A stretch of 64,000 nucleotides of DNA. Origin: Pseudomonas sp. ATCC PTA-122608. GTDB lineage: Bacteria; Pseudomonadota; Gammaproteobacteria; Pseudomonadales; Pseudomonadaceae. Position 1 is the first letter of the stretch. The number at the start of each line of letters is the position of its first letter. The DNA is taken from NCBI RefSeq assembly GCF_001952855.1, contig NZ_LPNO01000015.1, positions 1 through 64,000 on the forward strand. Reading direction: 5' to 3'. The notes below the pieces were generated by a model, which had not been told where the DNA came from, ran no database searches, and worked only from the letters and a program-made list of their open reading frames with translations. Shown here piece by piece: positions 45,767 to 60,257 of the stretch. The translations under genes were made by a program, and so were the position numbers.

Positions 45767-46017
45767 GCGGCCGGTTGAACCAGACGGTACACCGCCTCAA
45801 CCACGTCGTTCACGGTGCGCACGGCCTTGAACTCTTCGGCAGCGATTTTCTTGCCGGTCTGGCGCTTGATGTGGTCGATCAGGTCCACCGCATCAATGCT
45901 GTCGATTTCCAGGTCCTGGTACAGGTTGGCGTCAAGCGTGACGCGTTCAGGTTCCAGTTCAAACAGTTCCACCAGGGCGTCGCGCAAGGTGTTGAAAATA
46001 TCGTCACGAGTTTGCAT
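45763..46017 (-). CDS. apeF: Acyl carrier protein 2, aryl polyene cluster
   Basis: An 84-residue ACP. Ser40 in LYQDLEIDSIDAVDLIDHIK is the phosphopantetheine site, and the helix-loop pattern is complete. It probably carries the starter or the growing polyene. It lies 9 bases after the first ACP and overlaps the COG4648 gene by four bases. Which ACP serves as starter and which as elongation carrier is not visible in the sequence; the names follow gene order. Confidence 0.88.
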   Translation of the reverse strand: MQTRDDIFNTLRDALVELFELEPERVTLDANLYQDLEIDSIDAVDLIDHIKRQTGKKIAAEEFKAVRTVNDVVEAVYRLVQPAA

Positions 46018-46026
46018 GGTACGGTC

Positions 46027-46296
46027 TCAAGCTGCCTGTCTGGCCGTGACGAACGCCGCGAGGCTGGCCACGTTGGTGAAGTGATTGCGGGTGTCCTTGG
46101 CGTCGGCATCTATCTTGATGCCGTACTTTTTCTGGATCGCCAGGCCCAACTCCAGGGCGTCGACTGAATCCAGGCCAAGGCCTTCGCCGAACAGGGTTTG
46201 CTCGTCGCCGATGTCGCTTTCGCTGATGTCTTCCAGGCCCAGGGCCTCGATAATCAGCTTTTTTATGTCGTGCTCAAGGCTGTGTGGGTTGCTCAT
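46027..46296 (-). CDS. apeE: Acyl carrier protein 1, aryl polyene cluster
   Basis: An 89-residue ACP with Ser44 in GEGLGLDSVDALELGLAI, the phosphopantetheine attachment site. It differs clearly from the second ACP (IDSIDAVDL), suggesting division of labour. The ATG at 46296 overlaps the upstream acyltransferase gene by 23 bases. Confidence 0.88.
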   Translation of the reverse strand: MSNPHSLEHDIKKLIIEALGLEDISESDIGDEQTLFGEGLGLDSVDALELGLAIQKKYGIKIDADAKDTRNHFTNVASLAAFVTARQAA

Positions 46297-47086
46297 CTTC
46301 GGCGAGCTCCTTAATAAAATACTGGTGCAGGTAATCGTTGAGCTTGCGTGAAGCCTGGGGCGCGGGCCCTTGTGCGGCAAACGCCTGTGGTTCTATATCG
46401 GCACCTACGCGCAAACTGAAGTGAAAGCGACGATTCGGGATGCGATACCAGGGTTCGGCCTTGGTCAGGGTGGTGGGGCTGACCGTGATCACCACCGGCG
46501 TGATGATGCTCGCACCGCGCAGGGCAATGGCGGCGGCGCCGCGATGAAAGGTCGGTGCCTGGCCCGGTGAGGTGCGGGTGCCTTCCGGGAAAATGATCAG
46601 GGTCTGGCCGTCCCGCAGGGCATCGGCGGCGGCGTCGAGCATGTCGGCGCTGCCATCGTTGCTGATGTAGCCGGCGTCGCGCACCGGCCCGCGGGTGAAC
46701 GGGTTTTGCCACAGGCTCTGTTTGACCACGCAGTTGGTCTGGCGCATCTGGGCGATCAGGAACACCACGTCCACCAGCGACGGGTGGTTGGCGATGATCA
46801 TCTGGCCCGGGCGGCCGAGCTTTTCCGCGCCTTCGACGCTGTAGGTCAGGATGCCCAGGCGATACATCATGCGAATAAACAGCCAGAACAGGCAGCTGAT
46901 GGTGTGGCGAGCACGCCGTTGATGCTGTTTGGCGTCACCCGGCAGGCAACTGAGCAGCGGGAACACCAGCACGCGCAGGCACAGGCCGCCCAGACCAAAC
47001 AGGGCGAAGGCGGTGGCAGTGGCGAACAGGCGCCAGTAGTAGGCCTTCCGAGGCTTTTCGGTCAGGACTTGCGTTGCCAGTTCCAT
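46274..47086 (-). CDS. PlsC-like lysophospholipid acyltransferase, aryl polyene cluster
   Basis: A 270-residue acyltransferase with an N-terminal hydrophobic segment (about 22-45). It has the catalytic IIANHPSLVDVVF (His-x4-Asp) and FPEGTRTSPG motifs of the PlsC family. It presumably attaches an acyl or polyene chain to a glycerol-type acceptor and corresponds by position to apeD. ATG 47086 overlaps the upstream gene by 25 bases. Confidence 0.85.
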   Translation of the reverse strand: MELATQVLTEKPRKAYYWRLFATATAFALFGLGGLCLRVLVFPLLSCLPGDAKQHQRRARHTISCLFWLFIRMMYRLGILTYSVEGAEKLGRPGQMIIANHPSLVDVVFLIAQMRQTNCVVKQSLWQNPFTRGPVRDAGYISNDGSADMLDAAADALRDGQTLIIFPEGTRTSPGQAPTFHRGAAAIALRGASIITPVVITVSPTTLTKAEPWYRIPNRRFHFSLRVGADIEPQAFAAQGPAPQASRKLNDYLHQYFIKELAEDEQPTQP

Positions 47087-47784
47087 ACTCGGTTCTTCCA
47101 GGCATGTTGGCAGGCGCCCTGTTCGTTCAGCAGGGTGCGCAGCAGGTTCAGGGCGTGGGGCCACTGGGCTTTGGTGGTGGGTTGGACAGCGGCTGTATTC
47201 AGTTCCAGTTGCCACTCGTCGCCCGGTGTCAGCAGCAGGCCGAGGGCGTAGGGGAAGGGCACGTCGTCGATCCAGCGCGCGTAGGTCTCTGGCGGCTGCT
47301 CTTCGGTAATGATCAGCAACACAGCCGGTGCGCCTTCATTCAGCAGGGCGGCGGCTTCGAGCATGCCGTGTTCCAGGCCGTCGCCGGCAGCGGCGAGGGC
47401 GGTCATTTCGCTGGTTTCATTGCGCAGGATCGACCACAGGCCAATCACCGCGTTGTGCACCGACAGGCTGAACTGGGTCGGCGACAGCGGCTCGTCGTTG
47501 GCCAGGTCGCTGAGAATGTCGAGGGTGCGCGGCGTTTCGCCGTGACGGGAGACAAACACCAGCGGAAGTTGTTGCAGGCCTTCGGCCAAGGGCCAGCCCA
47601 CGCTGAAGGCCATGCGCGCCAGGCGGCTCAGGCGTCGGCGCTGCATGGCCGGCAGGAACGACACGTCGGGGGCCGACTCGCTTCGGGGGAGCACTGTCGG
47701 CTGCTGGCACCAGGTGCGCCAGTCGTCCGCGCTTTCGAGCCCGGGAGCCCAGGCACGCCATTGGGCGATGTTGAAATTGATCAC
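47062..47784 (-). CDS. apeC: Chain-length-factor-like half ketosynthase, aryl polyene cluster
   Basis: A short protein (240 residues) of the Ketoacyl-synt_2 type: FNIAQWRAWAPGLESADDWRTW, LPAMQRRRLSRLARMAF, PLVFVSRHGETPRTLDIL, LSPTQFSLSVHNAVIG. The active-site Cys of true ketosynthases is absent, so it should be non-catalytic. In E. coli APE the equivalent ApeC pairs with ApeO. It is the first gene of the operon. I chose the GTG at 47784 because the domain begins immediately there; an ATG at 47826 adds 14 residues and has no clear ribosome site. Confidence 0.8.
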   Translation of the reverse strand: MINFNIAQWRAWAPGLESADDWRTWCQQPTVLPRSESAPDVSFLPAMQRRRLSRLARMAFSVGWPLAEGLQQLPLVFVSRHGETPRTLDILSDLANDEPLSPTQFSLSVHNAVIGLWSILRNETSEMTALAAAGDGLEHGMLEAAALLNEGAPAVLLIITEEQPPETYARWIDDVPFPYALGLLLTPGDEWQLELNTAAVQPTTKAQWPHALNLLRTLLNEQGACQHAWKNRVWNWQRKS

Positions 47785-48131
47785 TGAGAAGTTATCCCGC
47801 CCCTGCGGGCTTCCTTGTGCGGCCATTGGCCCCGAATACCGGGACAGGGTGCAATCGCCGAATGGCGCGCATTATCCCGGTGCTGCGGGGTTCTAGCAAA
47901 CTTTGGTAAAGAATTGTTCACGACTGATTACAAATTCGCTGGAAAGAATTACGAATTGTCCGTCATGGAAGTGGGGCAGCAGGTGTCAGGCAATTCCTGC
48001 TTTGTCGGACAGACGGGAAAATGTTGTGCGAGATAGAGCCTCTGATGCTGTAGTACAGGAACAAACGAGGTAGCTAACCGGCGCTTTTGCCCTCTACACT
48101 CGGTCATTCATTGATACACGGAGGTTTTTCC
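47785..48131. promoter_or_regulatory. Divergent control region between the aryl polyene operon and parA
   Basis: This 347-base region must hold the promoter of the minus-strand pigment operon and that of the plus-strand parA gene. It is moderately AT-rich at 47890-47960. I find no sigma70 pair good enough to call. Confidence 0.5.
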
Positions 48132-48902
48132 ATGCGGCGCGTGGTGTTCAATCAAAAAGGCGGTGTTGGCAAATCCAGCATTGCCTGCAACCTGGCGGCG
48201 GTCAGCGCCAGCGAAGGCTATCGAACCCTGTTGGTGGACCTCGATGCCCAAGCCAATTCAACCCAGTACCTCACCGGGCTGACCGGCGACGATATCCCCA
48301 TGGGAATCGCCGACTTCTTCAAGCAAACCCTGTCTTCCGGGCCGTTTTCGAAGAAGAACCAAGTGGATATCTACGAAACCCCGTTCGACAACCTGCACGT
48401 CATCACCGCCACGGCGGAACTGGCGGACTTGCAGCCCAAGCTCGAAGCCAAGCACAAGATCAACAAGCTGCGAAAGCTGCTGGATGAATTGAGCGAAGAC
48501 TACGACCGGATCTACCTGGATACGCCGCCGGCGTTGAACTTCTATGCCGTTTCAGCGCTGATTGCCGCTGATCGTGTGTTGATTCCGTTCGATTGCGACA
48601 GCTTCTCCCGCCAGGCGTTGTATGGCCTGCTGGCAGAGATTGAAGAATTGAAGGAAGACCACAACGAAGGGCTGGAAGTGGAAGGGATTGTGGTCAACCA
48701 GTTCCAGGCCCGGGCGAGCCTGCCGCAGCAGATGCTGGATGAATTGATTGCCGAAGGGTTGCCGGTACTGCCGGTGTACCTGACCAGCTCGGTGCGCATG
48801 CGCGAATCGCACCAAGCGAACATGCCGCTGATCCACCTGGACCCACGGCACAAGCTGACACAGCAGTTTGTGGAGTTGCATAACTTGCTGGAAAACGCGT
48901 GA
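48132..48902 (+). CDS. Orphan ParA/MinD-family ATPase
   Basis: A 256-residue P-loop ATPase. The deviant Walker A is [16 protein letters not shown] (8-23; Ser in place of the common Thr), then [15 protein letters not shown], and Walker B-like [14 protein letters not shown]. The closing QFVELHNLL helix is typical. There is no ParB or parS-like neighbour, so it is not a partition pair; orphan ParAs position or regulate other cargo. The ATG at 48132 follows a strong GGAGG. It is divergent from the pigment operon; a functional tie is only positional. Confidence 0.85.
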   Translation: MRRVVFNQKGGVGKSSIACNLAAVSASEGYRTLLVDLDAQANSTQYLTGLTGDDIPMGIADFFKQTLSSGPFSKKNQVDIYETPFDNLHVITATAELADLQPKLEAKHKINKLRKLLDELSEDYDRIYLDTPPALNFYAVSALIAADRVLIPFDCDSFSRQALYGLLAEIEELKEDHNEGLEVEGIVVNQFQARASLPQQMLDELIAEGLPVLPVYLTSSVRMRESHQANMPLIHLDPRHKLTQQFVELHNLLENA

Positions 48903-48921
48903 TCCAGCAGTCGTTCGCCCC

Positions 48922-49024
48922 CTGTAGGAGCGAGCTTGCTCGCGAAAGACGTCAACGATAACGCGGGCTGCCTGGATGACCGCGGCGCTCTCGGGTTCTT
49001 CGCGAGCAAGCTCGCTCCTACACA
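48922..49024. repeat. REPIN, TGTAGGAGCGAGC type
   Basis: Arms CTGTAGGAGCGAGCTTGCTC and the complement ending GCTCCTACACAG flank a spacer very similar to that of the copy at 39667-39768 (both contain a GTCAACGATAACG-like segment). It lies 20 bases after parA. From 49025 to 49107 I see no feature. Confidence 0.9.
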
Positions 49025-49107
49025 GAGCCTGTCGTCTTGCGCCGTTGCCTACAGTTACGCCAGAATCTGCCGGCTTGTGCGTCTAGCCCTGCATCTCTAA
49101 GGTTCTT

Positions 49108-49320
49108 CGATCGCTGACATCAGCGATCGGGTTTAGTAGCCCAGTGGTGACGACGTCCAGTGCTTATTCAGTCAGGAACTTCCTGCGCTTGATGGCGGCT
49201 GTACGTAGGGCGCTTTCGAGCGCGCCGGTTGCGTCTCCCCGGTCTACTAACCTGCGTACAGCTGCCACCCCTTCGTTTAGTAGCGAGTTGGTTGCGGCTT
49301 CACTATTACGGAGACGAATC
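49108..49320 (+). promoter_or_regulatory. Highly structured 5' leader of the DUF gene
   Basis: Seen: a 10-bp hairpin CGATCGCTGA / TCAGCGATCG (49108-49129); GTTTAGTAGC at 49131 repeated exactly at 49275; CTACTAAC at 49244-49251, able to pair with either copy; and a long stem GGCGGCTGTACGTAGG (49194) / CCTGCGTACAGCTGCC (49251) with two G-U pairs enclosing a GCGCT/AGCGC hairpin. The two possible pairings suggest a switchable mRNA leader. The function is unknown. Confidence 0.45.
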
Positions 49321-49656
49321 ATGTTCAAAATAACGCCAAATCCGCCAGATGCCCCGTTTCATGACGAGAAGCTCAATCGAGCCGCTCACCGCGCCATCGA
49401 CCACTATCTCAAACCCTCTGAAACACCAAGCTCAGCAACGTTGTTTGCCGTTACCCCCGGCATCGACAACGAAACCCTGATCCTCAACAGCTACGAAACC
49501 TTCTCCTCAGTCACCACCCTCTTGCTCGACCTTTCCGACGACCTCACCGGCAAGCAGCGCGATGTCGCGTTGGCCATTCATCAATTGAGCGAATTGGGCG
49601 TAATGCTGATGGGGCAAGTGATGGACCGGGGTGTCCCGTTACCTCAAACGCCCTGA
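49321..49656 (+). CDS. DUF3077/DUF6124-like small Pseudomonas protein
   Basis: A 111-residue protein beginning MFKITPNPPDAPFHDEKLNR, then AAHRAIDHYLKP, LFAVTPGIDNETLILNSYET, and a helical end with DVALAIHQLSELGVMLMGQV. It has no signal peptide or membrane helix. This family is, as I recall, a multi-copy Pseudomonas family of unknown function. The ATG at 49321 has CGGAG upstream; longer in-frame starts fall inside the structured leader. It converges with trxC and overlaps it by 13 bases. Confidence 0.75.
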   Translation: MFKITPNPPDAPFHDEKLNRAAHRAIDHYLKPSETPSSATLFAVTPGIDNETLILNSYETFSSVTTLLLDLSDDLTGKQRDVALAIHQLSELGVMLMGQVMDRGVPLPQTP

Positions 49657-50078
49657 CTGCGCAGCCAGCTCATCAACTGCTGTAACGGAAACGCACCGCT
49701 CTGACGCGCCACTTCCCGGCCATTCTTGAACAGGATCAGGCTGGGAATCGAGCGAATCCCCAACTGAGCGGATAACTGCTGATTGGCCTCGCTATCGAGC
49801 TTGGCCAATCGGCACTTCCCGGCCAACTGCCCGGCGGCTTGCTCAAACACCGGCGCAAACGACTTGCAAGGCCCGCACCATTCGGCCCACACATCCACCA
49901 ACAGGGGTAAATCGCCTTTGATCTGGCTGGCGTAATCGCCCTGTTTCAGCTCAAAGGGTTTGCTCAGCAGCACCGGCTGCTTACAGCGCCCGCACTTTGG
50001 TGCATCGCCCAGGCGTTCGTTGGGGATGCGGTTAAGACCGTTGCAGTGGGGGCAGGGAATTACTAGAGAGTCGGACAT
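49644..50078 (-). CDS. trxC: Thioredoxin 2 with N-terminal zinc domain
   Basis: A 144-residue cytosolic disulfide reductase. The N-terminal zinc ribbon has IPCPHCNGLNRIP and CGRCKQPVL (four Cys), followed by the thioredoxin fold with active site VWAEWCGPCKSFAP (about 61-74), the cis-Pro loop SIPSLILFKNG, and the C-terminal helix. Known of the family: TrxC is oxidative-stress inducible in enterics. ATG 50078 has GGAG upstream; an in-frame ATG 24 bases earlier is unlikely. Confidence 0.94.
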   Translation of the reverse strand: MSDSLVIPCPHCNGLNRIPNERLGDAPKCGRCKQPVLLSKPFELKQGDYASQIKGDLPLLVDVWAEWCGPCKSFAPVFEQAAGQLAGKCRLAKLDSEANQQLSAQLGIRSIPSLILFKNGREVARQSGAFPLQQLMSWLRSQGV

Positions 50079-50154
50079 GCTGGGCTCCTTGAAAGTGGCC
50101 AATGGGTTCTATTTGGAGCCGCCGTCGGGGTTTATCAAGGAACAACACAAGCCG

Positions 50155-51336
50155 TCAGCGTGCAATCTTCTTTCGTGCCAGCTGGCAGGCAAGCACGTTG
50201 CCCACAGCACAACCCCCAATCACCAGCATCAGAGTGAAAAGCAGTGGTGCATCCCATTGAGACCCTAGCCAGGTTAATAATCCTGCCCCGGCCACAGTGA
50301 TGCATCCGAAAACTGCAGAAGCTTTGGCTTGTTGAGACGCGTCGATATCCAGGGACCAGCCGGTCGCAAGGGGCAACAAAATACAGAAGGCAATACTGGT
50401 TGCTGCTGCAGCTGCCAGGTAAAGGTAGATATCGACATGTAGCCATGCCGCTACCATCAAGAGCGCGGCGAGGCACTGAGAGACCACTCCTGCATTCAGG
50501 CGTTGGGCGTCACTGAATCGTGTGACGGCTTTCCCTGAAAAGAAAAATCCTGCCGCTACCAGCGCCGCCCAACCTGAAAGGATCAGGCCTGTTGCTTGTG
50601 GTGAGAGATGAAAAACTCCCTGCAGGGCAAACGCCTTGCTGAGGTTCAACTGTGTGAAGGCGCTCTGTATCAGGAGAGCAAGCAGTAAACCACAGATGAA
50701 CTTCGGCTGTTTCCACAGTAAAGATTGGGTTTCAGTTGCAGCCTGTTGGCCTTGGTCGTTTGCCTTGCCGTGATGAGTGGCCAGAAGTCCCAGGCAGATT
50801 ATAAAAAGCAGGCAACCGAGTACGCCAAAAAACCATCTCCACCCCCAAAACGAGGCTGCCGCCAGCAGAGTCGGCGGGCTTAGTACCGTAAGGACGCTAA
50901 TCGCACTCAAGAGATAAGCTGTTGCGCTTTGGAAAGTTGGTTGCCCAAGTCGTTGACGTAGCCAAAGGCGTGAAGAGGTTGCTGCCACCGCGTTGGCGAT
51001 GAACATGAAAGTAAAGATGATCGATAGCATGAGAGCGCTTGTTGATAACGCCACTGCGACACATAGCAGCGCGATCAGCACCGATGCACCGGCCAGGCTG
51101 ACGCTGGTTCCCAGTCGGTTGACCAACGGCGTTGAAAACAACTGGCTGAATGCGAAAGCCATCAGGCACAAGCCGAGCATGCCTTGAAAGAATGCCGGAG
51201 AAACACTCAAGTCCTGAGCGATTAACGGAGAAAGAGGAACAAGAGCATCGAAAACAACCGCACTGACCAGCGTCCTGGCCACCACGACCCTAAGGCCTGG
51301 ATTCACCGTCTTATGCTTCAAATTTGATTTACACAT
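50155..51336 (-). CDS. MFS transporter, Bcr/CflA-like
   Basis: A 393-residue protein with about 12 hydrophobic helices. It has LVPLSPLIAQDL near helix 1, FSQLFSTPLVNRLGTSVSLAG as motif A-like loop, and ANAVAATSSRLWLRQRLG. Base composition is visibly less GC-rich than the flanking trxC and selO genes, and the codon choice is more relaxed, which hints at horizontal gain. The substrate is unknown; drug or small-metabolite export is typical. It begins with an ATG at 51336. Confidence 0.82.
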   Translation of the reverse strand: MCKSNLKHKTVNPGLRVVVARTLVSAVVFDALVPLSPLIAQDLSVSPAFFQGMLGLCLMAFAFSQLFSTPLVNRLGTSVSLAGASVLIALLCVAVALSTSALMLSIIFTFMFIANAVAATSSRLWLRQRLGQPTFQSATAYLLSAISVLTVLSPPTLLAAASFWGWRWFFGVLGCLLFIICLGLLATHHGKANDQGQQAATETQSLLWKQPKFICGLLLALLIQSAFTQLNLSKAFALQGVFHLSPQATGLILSGWAALVAAGFFFSGKAVTRFSDAQRLNAGVVSQCLAALLMVAAWLHVDIYLYLAAAAATSIAFCILLPLATGWSLDIDASQQAKASAVFGCITVAGAGLLTWLGSQWDAPLLFTLMLVIGGCAVGNVLACQLARKKIAR

Positions 51337-51410
51337 CCGCCGAACCCTAGGCCGAATGTGTATTTGGGGATGTCAGGCGCGTCCGATACTTATTTCTGGA
51401 TATATCCGTT

Positions 51411-56308
<4,898 letters not shown>

Positions 56309-56378
56309 AGAGACCGGTCGAGCAAGGTGATAAATAGGGGGCGTCCCGACATCGACTGGCGCGCCGTCGCCCCGCAGT

Positions 56379-58121
56379 TTAGAGGAAGAGTCCGGGGCCC
56401 GGGCGACTTCCTTCGGGGAATCTGACGCCGACTTTGCCGATCTTGTTCCCGTCCATGACCGCGACGGTCCAAATGGTGTTGTTCCATTCCACCTGGTCGC
56501 CGACCACTGGCGCCCCGCCGACTTTCTGGGTGATGAAGCGACTCAGTGGCATGTCCGGGTCGATGCCCTCGAGCTTGAGCCCGTACAGCGCCGAAACCGC
56601 GCCCAGCTGGGCGTCGCCTTCCAGGACGAAGTCACCGAAGAAGCGCAGGTCGAGGCCCCGTTGTGGTGCCTGGCTGAACAGTTTGCCGAGGGCCGGCAAG
56701 TTGTGTTCATGGCCGATCACGCAGAGCAAATCGTCGACTTCCAGCACCGTACTACCCGACGGATGGAGCAGTTGCTGGCCACGAAACAGCGCAGCGATCC
56801 GTGTGCCTTCGGGCATTTTCAGCTCCCGAAGGGCGGCGCCGATGCACCATTTTTCGGCGCCCAGACGGTAGACGAACAGCTCCCACTCGCTGGTGACGTG
56901 CACTTCCAGGGCCGCCCGGGAGATTGGGGCGGGCTCGGGCGGTACGGTCACTTTCAACAGCTTGGCCACCCATGGCAGGCTCGTGCCTTGCACCAGCAGC
57001 GACACCAGCACGATAAAGAACGCCAGGTTGAAGTACAGCTGTGCGTGGGGCAGGCCGGCCATCAGCGGGAACACCGCCAGAATGATCGGGACCGCGCCGC
57101 GCAAGCCGACCCAGGCAATAAAGGCTTTCTCTCGACCATGGAAGGCCTTGAACGGCAGCAGGCCGACCATGACCGACAGCGGCCGGGCAAACAGGATCAT
57201 CCACAGCGCCAGGCCCAGGGCGGGTAGCGCGATGGGCAGCAGATCATGGGGCGTGACCAGCAGGCCCAACACCAGGAACATGCCGATCTGCGCGAGCCAG
57301 GCCATGCCGTCGAGCATATGCAAAATGCCATGTCGGCTGCGCACCGGGCGGTTGCCGATCACCAAACCGCACAGGTAAACCGCGAGGAAGCCGCTGCCGT
57401 GCAGGGCGTTGGTCAGGGCAAACACGAACAGGCCGCCGGAAATCACCAGGATCGGGTACAGGCCGTTGGCCAGGTTGATCCGGTTGACCATCTGCAGCAT
57501 CAACCAACCGCCGCCCAGGCCAATGATGCCGCCGATGCCGAACTCCCGGATCAAGTGGCCCAGCAGGCTCCAGTGCAGGCCGGTCTGGCCGCTGGCGAGC
57601 ATGTCGATCAGGGTGACGGTGAGGAACACCGCCATCGGGTCGTTGCTGCCGGATTCGATTTCCAGGCTGGCGGTGACCCGTTCGTTCAGGCCCTTGCCGC
57701 CCAGCAGCGAGAACACCGCTGCGGCGTCCGTGGAGCCGACGATGGCGCCGATCAGCAGGCCTTGAATGATGTTGAGGTTGAACAGCCAGGCGGCTGCCAT
57801 GCCGGTGAGACCGGTGGTGATCAGTACCCCGACCGTCGCCAGGGACAGCGCGGGCCAGAGCGCCACGCGAAAACTCGCCACCCGTGTTCGCAAGCCGCCA
57901 TCGAGCAGGATCACGGCCAGGGCGAGGTTGCCCACGAGGTAGGCAGTCGGGTAGTTATCGAAGATGATGCCGCCGCCGTCGACGCCGGCGATCATGCCCA
58001 CGGCCAGGATGATCACCAGGATCGGGATGCCCAGGCGGGACGAAAGAGAACTCACCAGAATGCTCGCACCTACCAGCAACGCGCCGATCAAGAACAGGCT
58101 GTTGATGGTCGTCGCATTCAA
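56379..58121 (-). CDS. nhaP2: K+/H+ antiporter, NhaP2/CvrA family
   Basis: A CPA1 antiporter with C-terminal TrkA-C (about 400-480) and CorC/HlyC-like domains, 580 residues from the chosen start. About 12 membrane helices are present; motifs include [73 protein letters not shown] and [17 protein letters not shown]. It exports K+ or Na+ in exchange for protons. I chose the TTG at 58121 because GGAG lies just upstream and family members begin [15 protein letters not shown]; an ATG at 58166 is possible. It lies 70 bases upstream of mscK on the same strand; both are ion/osmotic genes. Confidence 0.9.
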   Translation of the reverse strand: MNATTINSLFLIGALLVGASILVSSLSSRLGIPILVIILAVGMIAGVDGGGIIFDNYPTAYLVGNLALAVILLDGGLRTRVASFRVALWPALSLATVGVLITTGLTGMAAAWLFNLNIIQGLLIGAIVGSTDAAAVFSLLGGKGLNERVTASLEIESGSNDPMAVFLTVTLIDMLASGQTGLHWSLLGHLIREFGIGGIIGLGGGWLMLQMVNRINLANGLYPILVISGGLFVFALTNALHGSGFLAVYLCGLVIGNRPVRSRHGILHMLDGMAWLAQIGMFLVLGLLVTPHDLLPIALPALGLALWMILFARPLSVMVGLLPFKAFHGREKAFIAWVGLRGAVPIILAVFPLMAGLPHAQLYFNLAFFIVLVSLLVQGTSLPWVAKLLKVTVPPEPAPISRAALEVHVTSEWELFVYRLGAEKWCIGAALRELKMPEGTRIAALFRGQQLLHPSGSTVLEVDDLLCVIGHEHNLPALGKLFSQAPQRGLDLRFFGDFVLEGDAQLGAVSALYGLKLEGIDPDMPLSRFITQKVGGAPVVGDQVEWNNTIWTVAVMDGNKIGKVGVRFPEGSRPGPGLFL

Positions 58122-58242
58122 AGGCAGTACTCCATGAGCGGGAAAGACGAGGCGCAAACTGACCATGCAGTCTGCGTGCCAGCGATTCTAACCTGTTGAA
58201 TTGCTGTGCTGTCAAAAAGGTTTGAATGGCTAGCGCATATCT

Positions 58243-58336
58243 AATGTGGGAGCGGGCTTGCTCGCGAATGCGGTGTGTCAGCCAACCACTAAGGTGACTG
58301 ACACACCGCATTCGCGAGCAAGCCCGCTCCCACATT
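58243..58336. repeat. REPIN, TGTGGGAGCGGG type
   Basis: Arms AATGTGGGAGCGGGCTTGC and the exact complement flank a spacer that is itself nearly palindromic (GGTGTGTCAG / CTGACACACC). It lies between the antiporter promoter side and the chemoreceptor 3' end. Confidence 0.92.
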
Positions 58337-58354
58337 TTAGTGATGCGGTGTCAG

Positions 58355-59980
58355 TTAAAGCCTGAACCGCCCCACCATCCCGTTCAAATCCACCGCCAAC
58401 CGCGACAGCTCGCTGCTCGCCGCACTGGTCTGGCTGGCGCCGGTCGCCGATTGCACCGACAAATCGCGAATGTTCACCAGGTTGCGATCCACTTCCCGCG
58501 CCACCTGCGCCTGCTCTTCAGCGGCACTGGCGATCACCAGATTGCGCTCGTTGATTTCAACGATGGCGGTATTGATGGTGTCCAGCGACATCCCCGCACC
58601 CTTGGCGATATTCAGCGTCGACTCTGCACGCTCGGTGCTGTTGCGCATCGAATCCACTGCATGCTCGGTACCGGCCTGGATGCTGCCGATCATCCGCTCG
58701 ATCTCGCTGGTGGACTGCTGGGTGCGATGGGCCAGGGCCCGCACTTCATCCGCCACCACCGCAAAACCACGCCCGGCTTCACCGGCACGCGCTGCTTCAA
58801 TCGCTGCGTTCAGGGCCAGCAGGTTGGTCTGGTCGGCCAGGCCGCGAATCACGTCCAGCACCTTGCCGATGTCCCGGGACTCTTCCGCCAGGTTGCCGAT
58901 CAGGGTCGCGGTGGCTTGCACGTCGCTGCTCATACGCTCGATGGCGCCGACGGTTTCCTGCACCAGGTCACGGCCATCGCCGGCCGAGGAGGTGGCGTTC
59001 TTCGAGGCTTCGGAAGTGCTGACCGCGTTGCGGGCCACTTCTTCAACCGCGCTGGTCATCTCGTTCACCGCCGTGGCGGCCTGTTCGATTTCGTTGTTTT
59101 GCTGGGTCAGGCCACGGGCGCTTTCGTCGGTCACGGCATTCAGCTCTTCCGCGGCGGAGGCCAATTGGGTGGCCGAGCCGGAAATGCGCTGCAAGGTGTC
59201 CTTCAATTTGTCCTGCATCTTGGCCATTGCCAACAGTAGTCGGCCGGCTTCGTCGTTGCCTTCCACCTTGATCGGGCGCGTCAGGTTGCCTTCGGCGATT
59301 TCCTCGGCGGCATCCAGGGCCTGGGCAATCGGCTGGGTAATGCTGCGGGTCAGCAGCCAGGCGAACAGCATGGTCAATGCAGTGGCGAGGATCAGCAGGA
59401 TCACCACCAGCTCAAACGCCAGGTCGTACTGGTCGGCAGCTTGCTGGTTGGTGGCCAGCGCCATCTTGTTGTTGATGTCCAGCAGGCGGTTCAATACGGC
59501 ATTGACCTGATCCGAGTTGTTCAGCAGCTCGGTATTCAGCAGCGTGCGCAGTTCTTCCACCTGATTGGCTCGTGACAGGCTCTTCATGCGCTCTTCAATC
59601 TGATGGTACTGGGCCAGCAGACGCACATATTCATCGTAGGCAGCACGTTCTTCGCTGCTGTCGATCAACTTCTCGTAGACCGCCTGGGCCTTACGAATCT
59701 GCTGATTGCGCACGTCAAAAGACTCAAGGGTCTTTTGCTGGACGTCGGGCTCGCGGTTGGTCAGCAGGCGATAGGACAGCACCCGCAGGCGCAGGGTCAG
59801 CTGGGTGAACTCGTCCAGGGCGCGAATGCTCGGCACGCTGCTGAGGGTGATGTCTTCCGTCGCCGCGCGAATCTTGCTCATCTGGTTCAACGCGAACACG
59901 CCGAGAAACAACATCAGCGCGCCAATCAACGCGAAGCCGAGGAAGGCCCGCGGCGCGATATTCATATTACGAAGAGACAT
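58355..59980 (-). CDS. Methyl-accepting chemotaxis protein with 4-helix-bundle sensor
   Basis: A 541-residue chemoreceptor. It has transmembrane helix 1 (about 10-30), a periplasmic 4HB_MCP-type helical sensor (about 35-185), transmembrane helix 2 ([22 protein letters not shown]), and a HAMP domain ([20 protein letters not shown]). The long signalling coiled coil carries the conserved tip [31 protein letters not shown]. There is no CheR-docking pentapeptide at the C-terminus. The ligand is unknown. The ATG at 59980 is chosen over one 54 bases upstream because the protein then starts just before the first helix. Confidence 0.9.
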   Translation of the reverse strand: MSLRNMNIAPRAFLGFALIGALMLFLGVFALNQMSKIRAATEDITLSSVPSIRALDEFTQLTLRLRVLSYRLLTNREPDVQQKTLESFDVRNQQIRKAQAVYEKLIDSSEERAAYDEYVRLLAQYHQIEERMKSLSRANQVEELRTLLNTELLNNSDQVNAVLNRLLDINNKMALATNQQAADQYDLAFELVVILLILATALTMLFAWLLTRSITQPIAQALDAAEEIAEGNLTRPIKVEGNDEAGRLLLAMAKMQDKLKDTLQRISGSATQLASAAEELNAVTDESARGLTQQNNEIEQAATAVNEMTSAVEEVARNAVSTSEASKNATSSAGDGRDLVQETVGAIERMSSDVQATATLIGNLAEESRDIGKVLDVIRGLADQTNLLALNAAIEAARAGEAGRGFAVVADEVRALAHRTQQSTSEIERMIGSIQAGTEHAVDSMRNSTERAESTLNIAKGAGMSLDTINTAIVEINERNLVIASAAEEQAQVAREVDRNLVNIRDLSVQSATGASQTSAASSELSRLAVDLNGMVGRFRL

Positions 59981-60257
59981 GCTGTGATCCTGGGGAGAAG
60001 CGCGATCCATGCGGGGTTTGGGCGGGGTGTCCATGACCTATCGGTCATACGACTAAAGTCTTGAGGGGGTGCGCGCTTTTGTCGCAGGTCGGGACGGTCC
60101 GACGGGATTCAGGAACCAGATGCCATAAATGCAGTCACTAAGGCTCGAAAGCGTGGCCTGCCCTGTAAAATCAAGGCCCCGCGCCGGGGATAACCCTGGC
60201 ATCCGAGGTGATTTTTCTTTATCGTCACCGCCCTTTGAAAAAGCCCGAGAAATCAAA

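Noticed and set aside
47062..47826. Catalytically active ketosynthase
   Set aside because: The protein is only half the usual length and lacks the active-site Cys, so it was assigned as chain-length-factor-like.
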